The notes under the pieces: model-generated
What the model was told of the DNA's origin: nothing
The model's input: only the letters and a program-made list of their open reading frames with translations
Databases searched by the model: none
Source: Candidatus Paenalcaligenes intestinipullorum
GTDB taxonomy: Bacteria > Pseudomonadota > Gammaproteobacteria > Burkholderiales > Burkholderiaceae_B
Assembly (NCBI GenBank): GCA_019120675.1
Contig: DWUQ01000162.1
Span: forward strand, 1-5,837
Reading direction: 5' to 3'
Length of the DNA: 5,837 bases
Position numbers and translations under genes: made by a program
Shown: positions 1 through 5,751 of the stretch, one piece after another
Position numbering within the stretch: the first letter of the stretch is position 1
Layout of the letters: each line of letters begins with the position of its first letter

Positions 1-1172
1 ATACGCGTGTGATGTTGGAGGCGCTCACCAAAATGGGCGTGTCCGTATCACGACCGAATGCCCAAAGCATTGCGATTCAAGGTGGCTCTCCCTTTGCGCA
101 CCGTCAGGCGGACTTGTTCTTGCAAAATGCCGGGACTGCTTTTCGTTCCTTAACTGCAGCCTTAGCGGTGATGGGGGGCGACTTCCGTCTGCATGGCATT
201 CCTCGCATGCACGAACGGCCTATTGGTGATTTAGTCACGTCCTTAAGGCAGCTTGGGGCAGAAATCGAATACGAAGCCAACGAAGGCTACCCACCTTTAC
301 ACATTAAGCAGCCTAACTTCTCTCCGTCCTCCAGTACCGTTGAGGTGCGCGGCGAAGTGTCCAGCCAGTTCCTTACCGCACTCTTAATGGCGGCTCCCCT
401 ATGGACAGCGAGTCAGGGTCAGGCCTTAACGATTGAAGTGGAGGGGCGGTTAATCTCTCAGCCTTACATCGCCATTACCTTAGCGATGATGGCGGATTTT
501 GGGGTGCAGGTCGTCAACCAAGACTGGCAACGGTTTGTGGTGCACGCTGAGGCCCAATATCAGTCCCCAGGTGCATATCATGTCGAGGGCGATGCGTCCT
601 CAGCGTCATATTTTTTAGCGCTAGGCGCCATAGGTGGGGGGCCGATCGACATCCAAGGGGTGGGTTCAAACTCTGTACAAGGGGATGTGCAGTTTGCCAA
701 GGTCGTGGAAGCGATGGGCGCACAGGTTGAGTTCCAGCCTCATGCGATGACAGTCACTGGATCATGTGTAGCCAAAGGCGAGCGTTTGCAGGCCTTTGAT
801 TTGGACTTTAACCTTATTCCTGACGCGGCGATGACCGCAGCGGCACTGGCTATGTTTGCGGATGGGCCGTGTACCTTACGCAATATTGCGTCGTGGCGGG
901 TCAAAGAAACCGATCGCATCGAGGCGATGCATGCCGAATTAGCGAAGCTTGGCGCACAGGTGGAGTCGGGTGAGGATTGGCTAAAAGTGTGGCCGATTCG
1001 CTCAGAGGCGTGGCAGTCTGCATCCATTGAAACCTATGATGATCATCGAATTGCGATGTGTTTCTCTTTGGCAGCATTTGGTCCATTGCCCGTAACCATT
1101 CTCGATCCAAACTGTGTCAGTAAAACCTTTCCTGATTATTTTTCTGTATTCGAAGGCTTGGTGTCGGCATGA
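1..1172 (+). CDS. aroA: 3-phosphoshikimate 1-carboxyvinyltransferase (EPSP synthase), 5'-truncated by the window edge
   Basis: Cytoplasmic enzyme that transfers the enolpyruvyl group of PEP to shikimate-3-phosphate, step six of the shikimate pathway. The reading frame is open to the left edge: the first complete codon is at 3-5 and reads TRVMLEALTKMG, matching the family motif after the DSDD segment, so about 50 N-terminal residues lie outside and the GTG at 9 is not the real start. Visible family motifs are the PEP/glyphosate loop QNAGTAFRS (123-149), HERPIGDLV, the S3P-binding SSQFLTALL (about 360-386), the catalytic Asp in NLIPDAAMT (Asp codon 822-824), RVKETDR (about 897-917), DDHRIAMCFSL and the C-terminal SKTFPDYF. 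This is the class I (E. coli-like) type. The loop is odd: Ser (TCC, 147-149) stands where E. coli has Pro101 and Gln where it has Gly93. The stop overlaps the cmk start (ATGA). Identity is very secure. Confidence 0.97.
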   Translation, partial: TRVMLEALTKMGVSVSRPNAQSIAIQGGSPFAHRQADLFLQNAGTAFRSLTAALAVMGGDFRLHGIPRMHERPIGDLVTSLRQLGAEIEYEANEGYPPLHIKQPNFSPSSSTVEVRGEVSSQFLTALLMAAPLWTASQGQALTIEVEGRLISQPYIAITLAMMADFGVQVVNQDWQRFVVHAEAQYQSPGAYHVEGDASSASYFLALGAIGGGPIDIQGVGSNSVQGDVQFAKVVEAMGAQVEFQPHAMTVTGSCVAKGERLQAFDLDFNLIPDAAMTAAALAMFADGPCTLRNIASWRVKETDRIEAMHAELAKLGAQVESGEDWLKVWPIRSEAWQSASIETYDDHRIAMCFSLAAFGPLPVTILDPNCVSKTFPDYFSVFEGLVSA

Positions 1173-1834
1173 GTGCACAATCTGTACCCGTGATTACGAT
1201 TGATGGCCCGACAGCCTCTGGTAAAGGCACCGTGACACAGCGTGTGGCGGACGCCTTGGGGTGGCATTGTTTGGATAGTGGCGCGCTCTATCGCCTGACG
1301 GCATTGCATGCGTTAACTAAGCACTTAGACGCTAACGCCACAGACGACATTGCTCAACTAGCGGCCTCGCTACCGGTGGTGTTTCAAGGAGCAGAAATCT
1401 ACCTAGAAGGCAAAGAAGTCAGCCAAGCTATTCGCCAAGAGCAGGTGGGCAATATGGCTTCACAAATTGCCGCGAATGTGGCGATACGTAGTGCACTATT
1501 GCAACGGCAGCGTGATTTTCGTCGTTTGCCCGGCTTGGTCGCCGATGGGCGAGATATGGGTACGGTGGTTTTTCCGGACGCACCGCTCAAGATTTTTTTA
1601 GTGGCGGATGTGCACGCTCGTGCCGAGCGCCGCGCTAAACAGTTGATGGAAAAAGGCCTTTCTGCTAATCTATCCGCTATTTTGTCGGATATGCAGGCTC
1701 GTGACTTACGCGATACTACCCGCTCTGCCGCCCCCTTAGTGGCCGCCGAGCACGCGTATACCATCGACAGTTCGGCCCTTACCATTGACGAAGTCGTGGA
1801 TCAAGTGCTGGCGTATTGGCAGGCGATTCCGTAA
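1169..1834 (+). CDS. cmk: Cytidylate kinase (CMP/dCMP kinase)
   Basis: Phosphorylates CMP and dCMP with ATP, recycling pyrimidine nucleotides released by RNA turnover and phospholipid synthesis; cytoplasmic. The 221 residues are close to the E. coli length (227). The P-loop GPTASGKGT is at residues 13-21, followed by the CMP-site motif LDSGALYR (35-42). The central ADGRDMGTVVFPDAPLKIFL block and the late RDLRDTTRSAAPL lid segment are both family signatures, as is the DSSALTIDEVV tail. The ATG at 1169 gives a four-base overlap with the aroA stop, which points to translational coupling; an AAGG-like sequence lies about a dozen bases upstream, inside aroA. The order aroA-cmk-rpsA is widespread in Proteobacteria. 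Nothing is missing or unusual. Confidence 0.97.
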   Translation: MSAQSVPVITIDGPTASGKGTVTQRVADALGWHCLDSGALYRLTALHALTKHLDANATDDIAQLAASLPVVFQGAEIYLEGKEVSQAIRQEQVGNMASQIAANVAIRSALLQRQRDFRRLPGLVADGRDMGTVVFPDAPLKIFLVADVHARAERRAKQLMEKGLSANLSAILSDMQARDLRDTTRSAAPLVAAEHAYTIDSSALTIDEVVDQVLAYWQAIP

Positions 1835-1844
1835 TTTTCGTGCT

Positions 1845-1850
1845 TATAAA
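1845..1850 (+). promoter_or_regulatory. Possible -10 box for rpsA
   Basis: TATAAA, just after the cmk stop, matches the sigma-70 -10 consensus at five of six positions. It would give an rpsA leader of about 80 bases. No acceptable -35 sits 16-18 bases upstream; the nearest good match, TTGGCA at 1816-1821, is 23 bases away, so this is only a candidate. A separate -35-like TTTACA at 1857-1862 has no good -10 partner. An own promoter for rpsA is expected from E. coli but is not proved here. Confidence 0.25.
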
Positions 1851-1878
1851 CAACCGTTTACAAGCTTTTTTTAAACTC

Positions 1879-1939
1879 CACTAGCAATCCTGCTGGTGTG
1901 TTCAAGTAGCCATTATGGCTGATGGATTAAATCGTTAAT
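1879..1939 (+). promoter_or_regulatory. Structured rpsA translation-initiation leader without a clear Shine-Dalgarno site
   Basis: Three consecutive inverted repeats lead into the rpsA start. The first pairs CACTAGC (1879-1885) with GCTGGTG (1892-1898), seven pairs with one G-U and a six-base loop. The second pairs AGCCA (1908-1912) with TGGCT (1916-1920). The third, A/T only, pairs ATTAA (1926-1930) with TTAAT (1935-1939) and takes in part of the ATG. No purine-rich SD lies at the usual 5-9 bases; the only GGA (1924-1926) is 11 bases from the ATG, between hairpins two and three. In E. coli, rpsA also lacks a canonical SD, starts from a series of hairpins and is repressed by free S1. That this leader works the same way is inference from the resemblance. 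Confidence 0.45.
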
Positions 1940-3656
1940 GTCCTCCATCTCTAATACCGATATCTTAGGCGGCGAAAGCTTTGCCGATTTGTTTGCAGCT
2001 AGTGTTCAGGATCAAGACCTCAAGGCCGGCGAAGTTATCTCCGCTGAAGTGCTGCGCATTGACCACAATTACGTATTGGTCAATGCGGGTCTAAAATCTG
2101 AATCTTTGATTCCCATCGAAGAATTCCTCAACGACCAAGGCGAACTCGAAGTAGAAGCTGGCGACTTTGTTTCTGTTGCCATTGATTCCTTCGAAAACGG
2201 TTACGGTGACACTATTCTGTCCCGCGATCGTGCGAAGCGTTTGTCCGCATGGTTGGCGCTAGAGCAAGCTCTGGAATCCGGCGAATTGGTCAACGGTACC
2301 GTTACCGGCAAAGTAAAAGGCGGTCTAACCGTTATGACCAACGGTATCCGTGCTTTCCTGCCTGGTTCTTTAGTGGATTTGCGTCCCGTCAAGGACACTA
2401 CTCCCTACGAAGGCAAAACCTTCGAATTCAAAGTTATCAAGCTTGATCGCAAGCGCAACAACGTTGTGTTGTCCCGTCGTGCGGTACTCGAAGCCAGCAT
2501 GGGCGAAGAGCGTCAGAAGCTGCTCGAAACCCTCACCGAAGGTATCGTTGTCAAAGGTATTGTTAAAAACATTACCGATTACGGTGCATTCGTAGACTTA
2601 GGCGGTATTGATGGTTTGCTGCACATCACCGATATGGCTTGGCGTCGTGTTCGTCATCCTTCCGAAGTGTTGCAGGTTGGCGAAGAAATCGAAGCTAAAG
2701 TTCTTAAATTCGACCAAGAGCGCAGCCGCGTATCCTTGGGCGTTAAGCAGTTAGGCGAGGATCCTTGGATCGGTCTAGCCCGTCGTTACCCACAACACAC
2801 CCGTTTGTTTGGCAAGGTCACCAACCTGACAGACTACGGTGCGTTCGTTGAGGTCGAAGACGGTATCGAAGGTCTGGTACACGTATCCGAAATGGATTGG
2901 ACCAACAAAAACGTCGACCCACGCAAGGTTGTCACCTTGGGCGAAGAGGTCGAAGTCATGGTGTTGGATATCGACGAAGACCGTCGTCGTATTTCCTTGG
3001 GCATGAAGCAGTGTCGCGCCAACCCATGGGAAGAGTTCGCTGTGAACTTCAAACGTGGCGATAAAGTACGTGGTGCCATCAAGTCCATCACTGACTTTGG
3101 TGTGTTCGTTGGCCTAGACGGCGGCATTGATGGTTTGGTGCACTTGTCTGATCTATCTTGGACTGACTCCGGCGAAGAAGCCGTTCGCAACTTCAAGAAA
3201 GGCGAAGAAGTCGACGCGGTTGTGTTGGGTATTGATACCGACAAAGAGCGTATCTCCTTGGGTATCAAACAGCTCGAAGGCGATCCTTTCAACAACTTCG
3301 TCGCCACTCACGACAAAGGTGCTTTAGTTACCGGTGTGGTGAAATCCGTTGAGCCTAAAGGCGCTGTGATCACACTATCTGTTGACGTCGAAGGCTACTT
3401 ACGTGCTTCCGAGATCTCCACAGGCCGTGTAGAGGACGCAACTACGGTTCTCAAAGAAGGCGAAGAGATCGAGACCTTGATCCTCAACGTAGACCGTAAG
3501 GCTCGTTCTATCCAGCTTTCCATCAAAGCTCGTGAAAACGCTGAAACTGCTGATAGCATGCAACGTATTTCCGAAGCCAGTGCGTCTTCGGGTACGACAA
3601 ATCTTGGTGCGCTCTTGCGTGCTAAGTTGGATCAGCAACAACGCGACGACGATTAA
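1938..3656 (+). CDS. rpsA: 30S ribosomal protein S1
   Basis: The largest ribosomal protein; it binds and unwinds mRNA leaders on the 30S subunit and lets structured or SD-poor messages be translated. The 572 residues (E. coli has 557) form six S1 OB-fold repeats, about residues 31-97, 115-181, 202-270, 287-357, 373-444 and 460-530. The first two are divergent and serve ribosome docking in the family. Repeats three to five carry the RNA-binding YGAFV/FGVFV motif (residues 215-219, 300-304, 387-391) and SLGVK/SLGMK/SLGIK ends; repeat six has a degenerate version (KGAVITL). The similarity reaches the DNA level, for example 2604-2618 and 3123-3137 differ at one base. The C-terminal SSGTTNLGALL is typical of betaproteobacterial S1. 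ATG at 1938 gives the expected MSSIS N-terminus despite the lack of an SD. Codon choice looks biased (CGT, GGT, GAA), as in a highly expressed gene. Confidence 0.98.
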   Translation: MSSISNTDILGGESFADLFAASVQDQDLKAGEVISAEVLRIDHNYVLVNAGLKSESLIPIEEFLNDQGELEVEAGDFVSVAIDSFENGYGDTILSRDRAKRLSAWLALEQALESGELVNGTVTGKVKGGLTVMTNGIRAFLPGSLVDLRPVKDTTPYEGKTFEFKVIKLDRKRNNVVLSRRAVLEASMGEERQKLLETLTEGIVVKGIVKNITDYGAFVDLGGIDGLLHITDMAWRRVRHPSEVLQVGEEIEAKVLKFDQERSRVSLGVKQLGEDPWIGLARRYPQHTRLFGKVTNLTDYGAFVEVEDGIEGLVHVSEMDWTNKNVDPRKVVTLGEEVEVMVLDIDEDRRRISLGMKQCRANPWEEFAVNFKRGDKVRGAIKSITDFGVFVGLDGGIDGLVHLSDLSWTDSGEEAVRNFKKGEEVDAVVLGIDTDKERISLGIKQLEGDPFNNFVATHDKGALVTGVVKSVEPKGAVITLSVDVEGYLRASEISTGRVEDATTVLKEGEEIETLILNVDRKARSIQLSIKARENAETADSMQRISEASASSGTTNLGALLRAKLDQQQRDDD

Positions 3657-3661
3657 TTGCC

Positions 3662-3985
3662 GTGACCAAGTCAGAGCTTATCGCGCTGTTGGCCAGTCGC
3701 TATCCGCAGCTGGCCGTGCGCGACATGGACTTAGCGGTTAAAACCATTCTCGATGCTATGACCCAAACGCTCGCAGCGGGTCAACGCATCGAAATTCGTG
3801 GTTTTGGTAGTTTCTCATTGTCGTCTCGTTCGCCACGTATTGGACGTAATCCTCGGTCTGGTGAAAAAGTGATGGTTCCTGCCAAGCAGGTGCCTCACTT
3901 TAAAGCTGGCAAAGAATTACGCGAACGCGTGGATGCGGTATACCTCAAAGAGCAAAGCTTGGCAGCGGCTTCAGCAACCAAGTAA
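3662..3985 (+). CDS. ihfB: Integration host factor subunit beta
   Basis: Beta subunit of the IHF heterodimer, a sequence-preferring DNA-bending protein of the HU family that acts in replication, recombination and transcription. The start MTKSELI, the IEIRGFGSFSL core (residues 43-53), the GRNPRSGEKV arm with its intercalating proline (Pro64) and VPHFKAGKELRERV (78-90) are diagnostic of IHF beta rather than HU. The protein has 107 residues against 94 in E. coli; the extra is a short alanine-rich tail (about 95-107) with no known role. The start is GTG, chosen because MTKSEL is the conserved N-terminus; the only in-frame alternative just upstream is an improbable ATT at 3656. It lies five bases after the rpsA stop and has no recognisable SD, so translation probably depends on ribosomes finishing rpsA. 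Transcription ends at the terminator 33 bases downstream. Confidence 0.97.
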   Translation: MTKSELIALLASRYPQLAVRDMDLAVKTILDAMTQTLAAGQRIEIRGFGSFSLSSRSPRIGRNPRSGEKVMVPAKQVPHFKAGKELRERVDAVYLKEQSLAAASATK

Positions 3986-4017
3986 ACTTAAGTGGTATAC
4001 GGCTAAAATTGATTCAC

Positions 4018-4046
4018 AAAACAGGCCCTCTAGTAGGGCCTGTTTT
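4018..4046 (+). terminator. Rho-independent terminator after ihfB
   Basis: A perfect 12-base inverted repeat, AAAACAGGCCCT (4018-4029) and AGGGCCTGTTTT (4035-4046), encloses a five-base loop. The GC-rich core is flanked by A4 on one side and T4 on the other. It lies 33 bases after the ihfB stop and 64 bases before lapA, so it separates the aroA-ihfB unit from the lapA-lapB-hldA unit. Because the arms are symmetrical it could in principle also stop transcription arriving from the other strand, but no gene on that strand is seen here. Confidence 0.9.
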
Positions 4047-4074
4047 GCGTGCATAATAGGGTATCAATATCCCC

Positions 4075-4080
4075 TACAAT
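4075..4080 (+). promoter_or_regulatory. Possible -10 box for lapA
   Basis: TACAAT matches the -10 consensus at five of six positions and lies 30 bases before the lapA ATG, downstream of the ihfB terminator where a new promoter is expected. The hexamer 17 bases upstream (CATAAT, 4052-4057) is not a -35, so the promoter may be weak, activator-dependent or misplaced. CATAAT itself is another -10-like sequence, also without a good -35. Confidence 0.3.
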
Positions 4081-4110
4081 ACAGGCTGTAAAACCAAGCG
4101 GAGATTAGCT

Positions 4111-4464
4111 ATGCGCTATGTAGTCTGGATACTGCGAATTGTGGTGCTTATCGTGGTGCTACTGTTTGCCAAAAATAATGCTTCCCCAGTCAAGGTGACT
4201 TTTTTTGCTGAGTACGCCTTTACAGATGTGCCTTTAGTGGTGGTTATGGCGGTGTCACTCATTTTAGGTTTGTTATTAGGTGGCTTGTTAACCCTAGGGC
4301 CTAGTTTGCGTAAAGGTCGTGAGATCACCAAACTCAAGCGTGAAGTCGAGCGCTTAGAGCTGTTACAAGCTGAGCAAGCCCAACGCTTTCAGGCTCAGCA
4401 AGCTCAGCACTATGCTGAGCAAAGTGCCCTTGCTGAGTCGGCCACGCCTTTAGCCCCTATGTAA
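4111..4464 (+). CDS. lapA: Lipopolysaccharide assembly protein A domain-containing membrane protein
   Basis: Small inner-membrane protein of the LapA (DUF1049) family. In E. coli LapA is encoded beside LapB and is linked to LPS assembly, though its molecular role is less clear than that of LapB. The 117 residues give a first membrane helix (about 4-20), a short polar loop with the family-typical KNNASPVKV, a second helix rich in Leu, Val and Gly (about 41-62), then a basic stretch and a charged, Gln/Ala-rich segment (about 70-105) likely to form a cytoplasmic coiled coil. A GGAG (4100-4103) seven bases before the ATG is a good SD. lapB follows after 18 bases. The coiled-coil region is built on a repeated Ala-Glu/Gln-Gln codon pattern, so its length may vary between strains. 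The identification depends on topology, length and neighbour as well as on sequence. Confidence 0.9.
   Translation: MRYVVWILRIVVLIVVLLFAKNNASPVKVTFFAEYAFTDVPLVVVMAVSLILGLLLGGLLTLGPSLRKGREITKLKREVERLELLQAEQAQRFQAQQAQHYAEQSALAESATPLAPM
4369..4440 (+). repeat. Short imperfect repeat GCT(G/C)AGCA inside lapA, hairpin-forming
   Basis: Five copies of a nine-base unit start at 4369, 4393, 4402, 4414 and 4432 (the last is degenerate, GCTGAGTCG). They encode Ala-Glu-Gln, Ala-Gln-Gln and similar triplets of the LapA coiled coil. Copies with G and C at the fourth base are reverse complements of each other over seven bases, so GCTCAGC (4402-4408) and GCTGAGC (4414-4420) form a perfect stem with a five-base loop, and the copies at 4369 and 4393 can pair likewise. 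Confidence 0.7.
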
Positions 4465-4470
4465 CGCTTT

Positions 4471-4475
4471 TGGAG
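4471..4475 (+). promoter_or_regulatory. Ribosome binding site that fixes the lapB GTG start
   Basis: TGGAG ends seven bases before the GTG at 4483, the normal SD distance. An ATG at 4478-4480 and a TTG at 4481-4483 are nearer but in a different frame from lapB, so the GTG is the supported start. Confidence 0.75.
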
Positions 4476-4482
4476 TAATGTT

Positions 4483-5751
4483 GTGGATTTTGAACCTTGG
4501 TGGCTAATTATTGTGCCATTGCTGTTTGGTTTAGGTTGGTTAGCTGCGCGCTTTGATGTCCGCCAAGTGCTCTCTGAATCAAAAAATTTACCGGATTCGT
4601 ATTTTAAAGGTTTGAATTTTTTATTAAACGAGCAACCTGATCGTGCGATTGAAGCCTTTGTTGAGGTGGTAAAGCTCGACCCCGAGACAACCGAGCTGCA
4701 TTTTGCTTTGGGTGGGTTGTTTCGTCGTCGTGGCGAGATCGAGCGCGCGATACGCGTGCATCAAAGCCTATTGTCGCGCGCGGATTTACCGCCCGCTGAC
4801 CGCGAAATGGCGCAGTATGAATTGGCACAAGACTTTCTTAAAGCGGGCCTTTTAGACCGTGCCGAATTGGCCTTTGAGGCAGTGAGTCATACGGAGCGGT
4901 ATGCCGTGCTGGCCGCTCGTGCGCTCATTCGTATTTATGAGTCGGAACACGATTGGCCCAAAGCGATCACGGCTGTGCGACGCTTACGCGACTTAGTTGA
5001 TGAGCCCGTGCCGCAGCTCGTGCACTATCAGTGCGAAGAGGCGGAAATGGCCTTGCACCCTAAAGCGCCTCAGCTCGATAAAGCCATTCAGGCTCTGCAA
5101 GAAGCTCAAACCGCCGCACGAGCCTTGGGAGCAGAACATGGCAGTGTGGCTGCTCAAGCGCGTATTTTGATTTTATCGGCGCGTTTGGCCACATTGCAGG
5201 GTCAACCCGACCAGGCGCTTTCCTATTACCAAGAGCTCATCCATATCGCTCCTTTATACACTGGGTTGATTGCTAAAGATTTTATGCAGGTGGCGCAGAC
5301 TACAGGTCAGGTTGACCTAGCGCTACAACGCTTACAGCAAGTCTACAGTCAACAGCCCAGCATTGATGTGTTCGAGGTGCTTTTTACAAACTTACGAATT
5401 CATCATGGTCCCGAGCACGCTTGGTCGTTTGCTCGTGACGCTTTACGTGCTCACCCTTCCTTGTTGGCCTTAGAGCGTATGCTTGAGACCGAACTCAGTT
5501 TCGCAGACCTGCATGAGCAGCAACCTTTATTAGGGCAGCCGGCCGAGGCGTTACCCACCGCTCAAGCGGCTCAGTTAATGATGGGTCAAGATTTAGCGTT
5601 GCTTAAAAATGCCGTGTACAAACAAGCCAAACGTTTAGATCGCTATGCGTGCGAGCAGTGCGGCTTTGAGGCCCAACGTTTTTATTGGCAGTGCCCAGGA
5701 TGCAGCACATGGGAAAGCTATGCGCCCAAACGACTAGAGGAGCTTCAATAA
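4483..5751 (+). CDS. lapB: Lipopolysaccharide assembly protein B (TPR protein with C-terminal rubredoxin-like metal site)
   Basis: Inner-membrane-anchored scaffold; in E. coli LapB (YciM) presents LpxC, the committed lipid A enzyme, to the FtsH protease and so sets LPS output. The 422 residues show one N-terminal helix (about 7-22), then the conserved DSYFKGLNFLLNEQPDRAIEAF block that opens a run of TPR-like helix pairs to about residue 330 (LGGLFRRRGEIERAIRVHQ near 76-94 is the best conserved). The C-terminus holds a four-cysteine rubredoxin-type site, CEQC (390, 393) and CPGC (404, 407), with a YW just before the second pair as in E. coli. It is longer than E. coli LapB (389), with much of the excess in a low-conservation linker at about 340-370. 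GTG start set by the SD at 4471. It overlaps hldA by one base. LpxC control in this organism is inferred from the family. Confidence 0.95.
   Translation: MDFEPWWLIIVPLLFGLGWLAARFDVRQVLSESKNLPDSYFKGLNFLLNEQPDRAIEAFVEVVKLDPETTELHFALGGLFRRRGEIERAIRVHQSLLSRADLPPADREMAQYELAQDFLKAGLLDRAELAFEAVSHTERYAVLAARALIRIYESEHDWPKAITAVRRLRDLVDEPVPQLVHYQCEEAEMALHPKAPQLDKAIQALQEAQTAARALGAEHGSVAAQARILILSARLATLQGQPDQALSYYQELIHIAPLYTGLIAKDFMQVAQTTGQVDLALQRLQQVYSQQPSIDVFEVLFTNLRIHHGPEHAWSFARDALRAHPSLLALERMLETELSFADLHEQQPLLGQPAEALPTAQAAQLMMGQDLALLKNAVYKQAKRLDRYACEQCGFEAQRFYWQCPGCSTWESYAPKRLEELQ

Noticed and set aside
9..14. GTG/ATG at 9-14 as the real aroA start
   Set aside because: The frame stays open to the left edge and the codons before it (Thr-Arg) continue the conserved EPSP synthase sequence, so the gene begins outside the window.
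1399..1785. Open frame of 128 codons on the - strand inside cmk
   Set aside because: Fully antisense to a well-conserved gene, with Arg/Ser/Ala-rich composition and no recognisable motif; a shadow of the cmk codons.
1847..1872. Possible intrinsic terminator after cmk (TAAAC/GTTTA stem followed by T7)
   Set aside because: The stem has only five pairs with a single G-C, and the T run starts six bases after it; too weak to call.
2834..3307. Open frame of 157 codons on the - strand inside rpsA
   Set aside because: Its repetitive Ser/Thr/Pro-rich product mirrors the S1 repeats; the strongly biased rpsA codons avoid stops in this antisense frame.
4004..4009. TAAAAT as a -10 box between ihfB and the terminator
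   Set aside because: It has no -35 at a workable distance, and a transcript from it would run straight into the terminator at 4018-4046.
4062..4074. Possible IHF binding site before lapA (TATCAA half)
   Set aside because: The left half fits WATCAA, but the TTR half is CCC here. A second partial match on the other strand, TTGATT at 4009-4014, also lacks its partner half.
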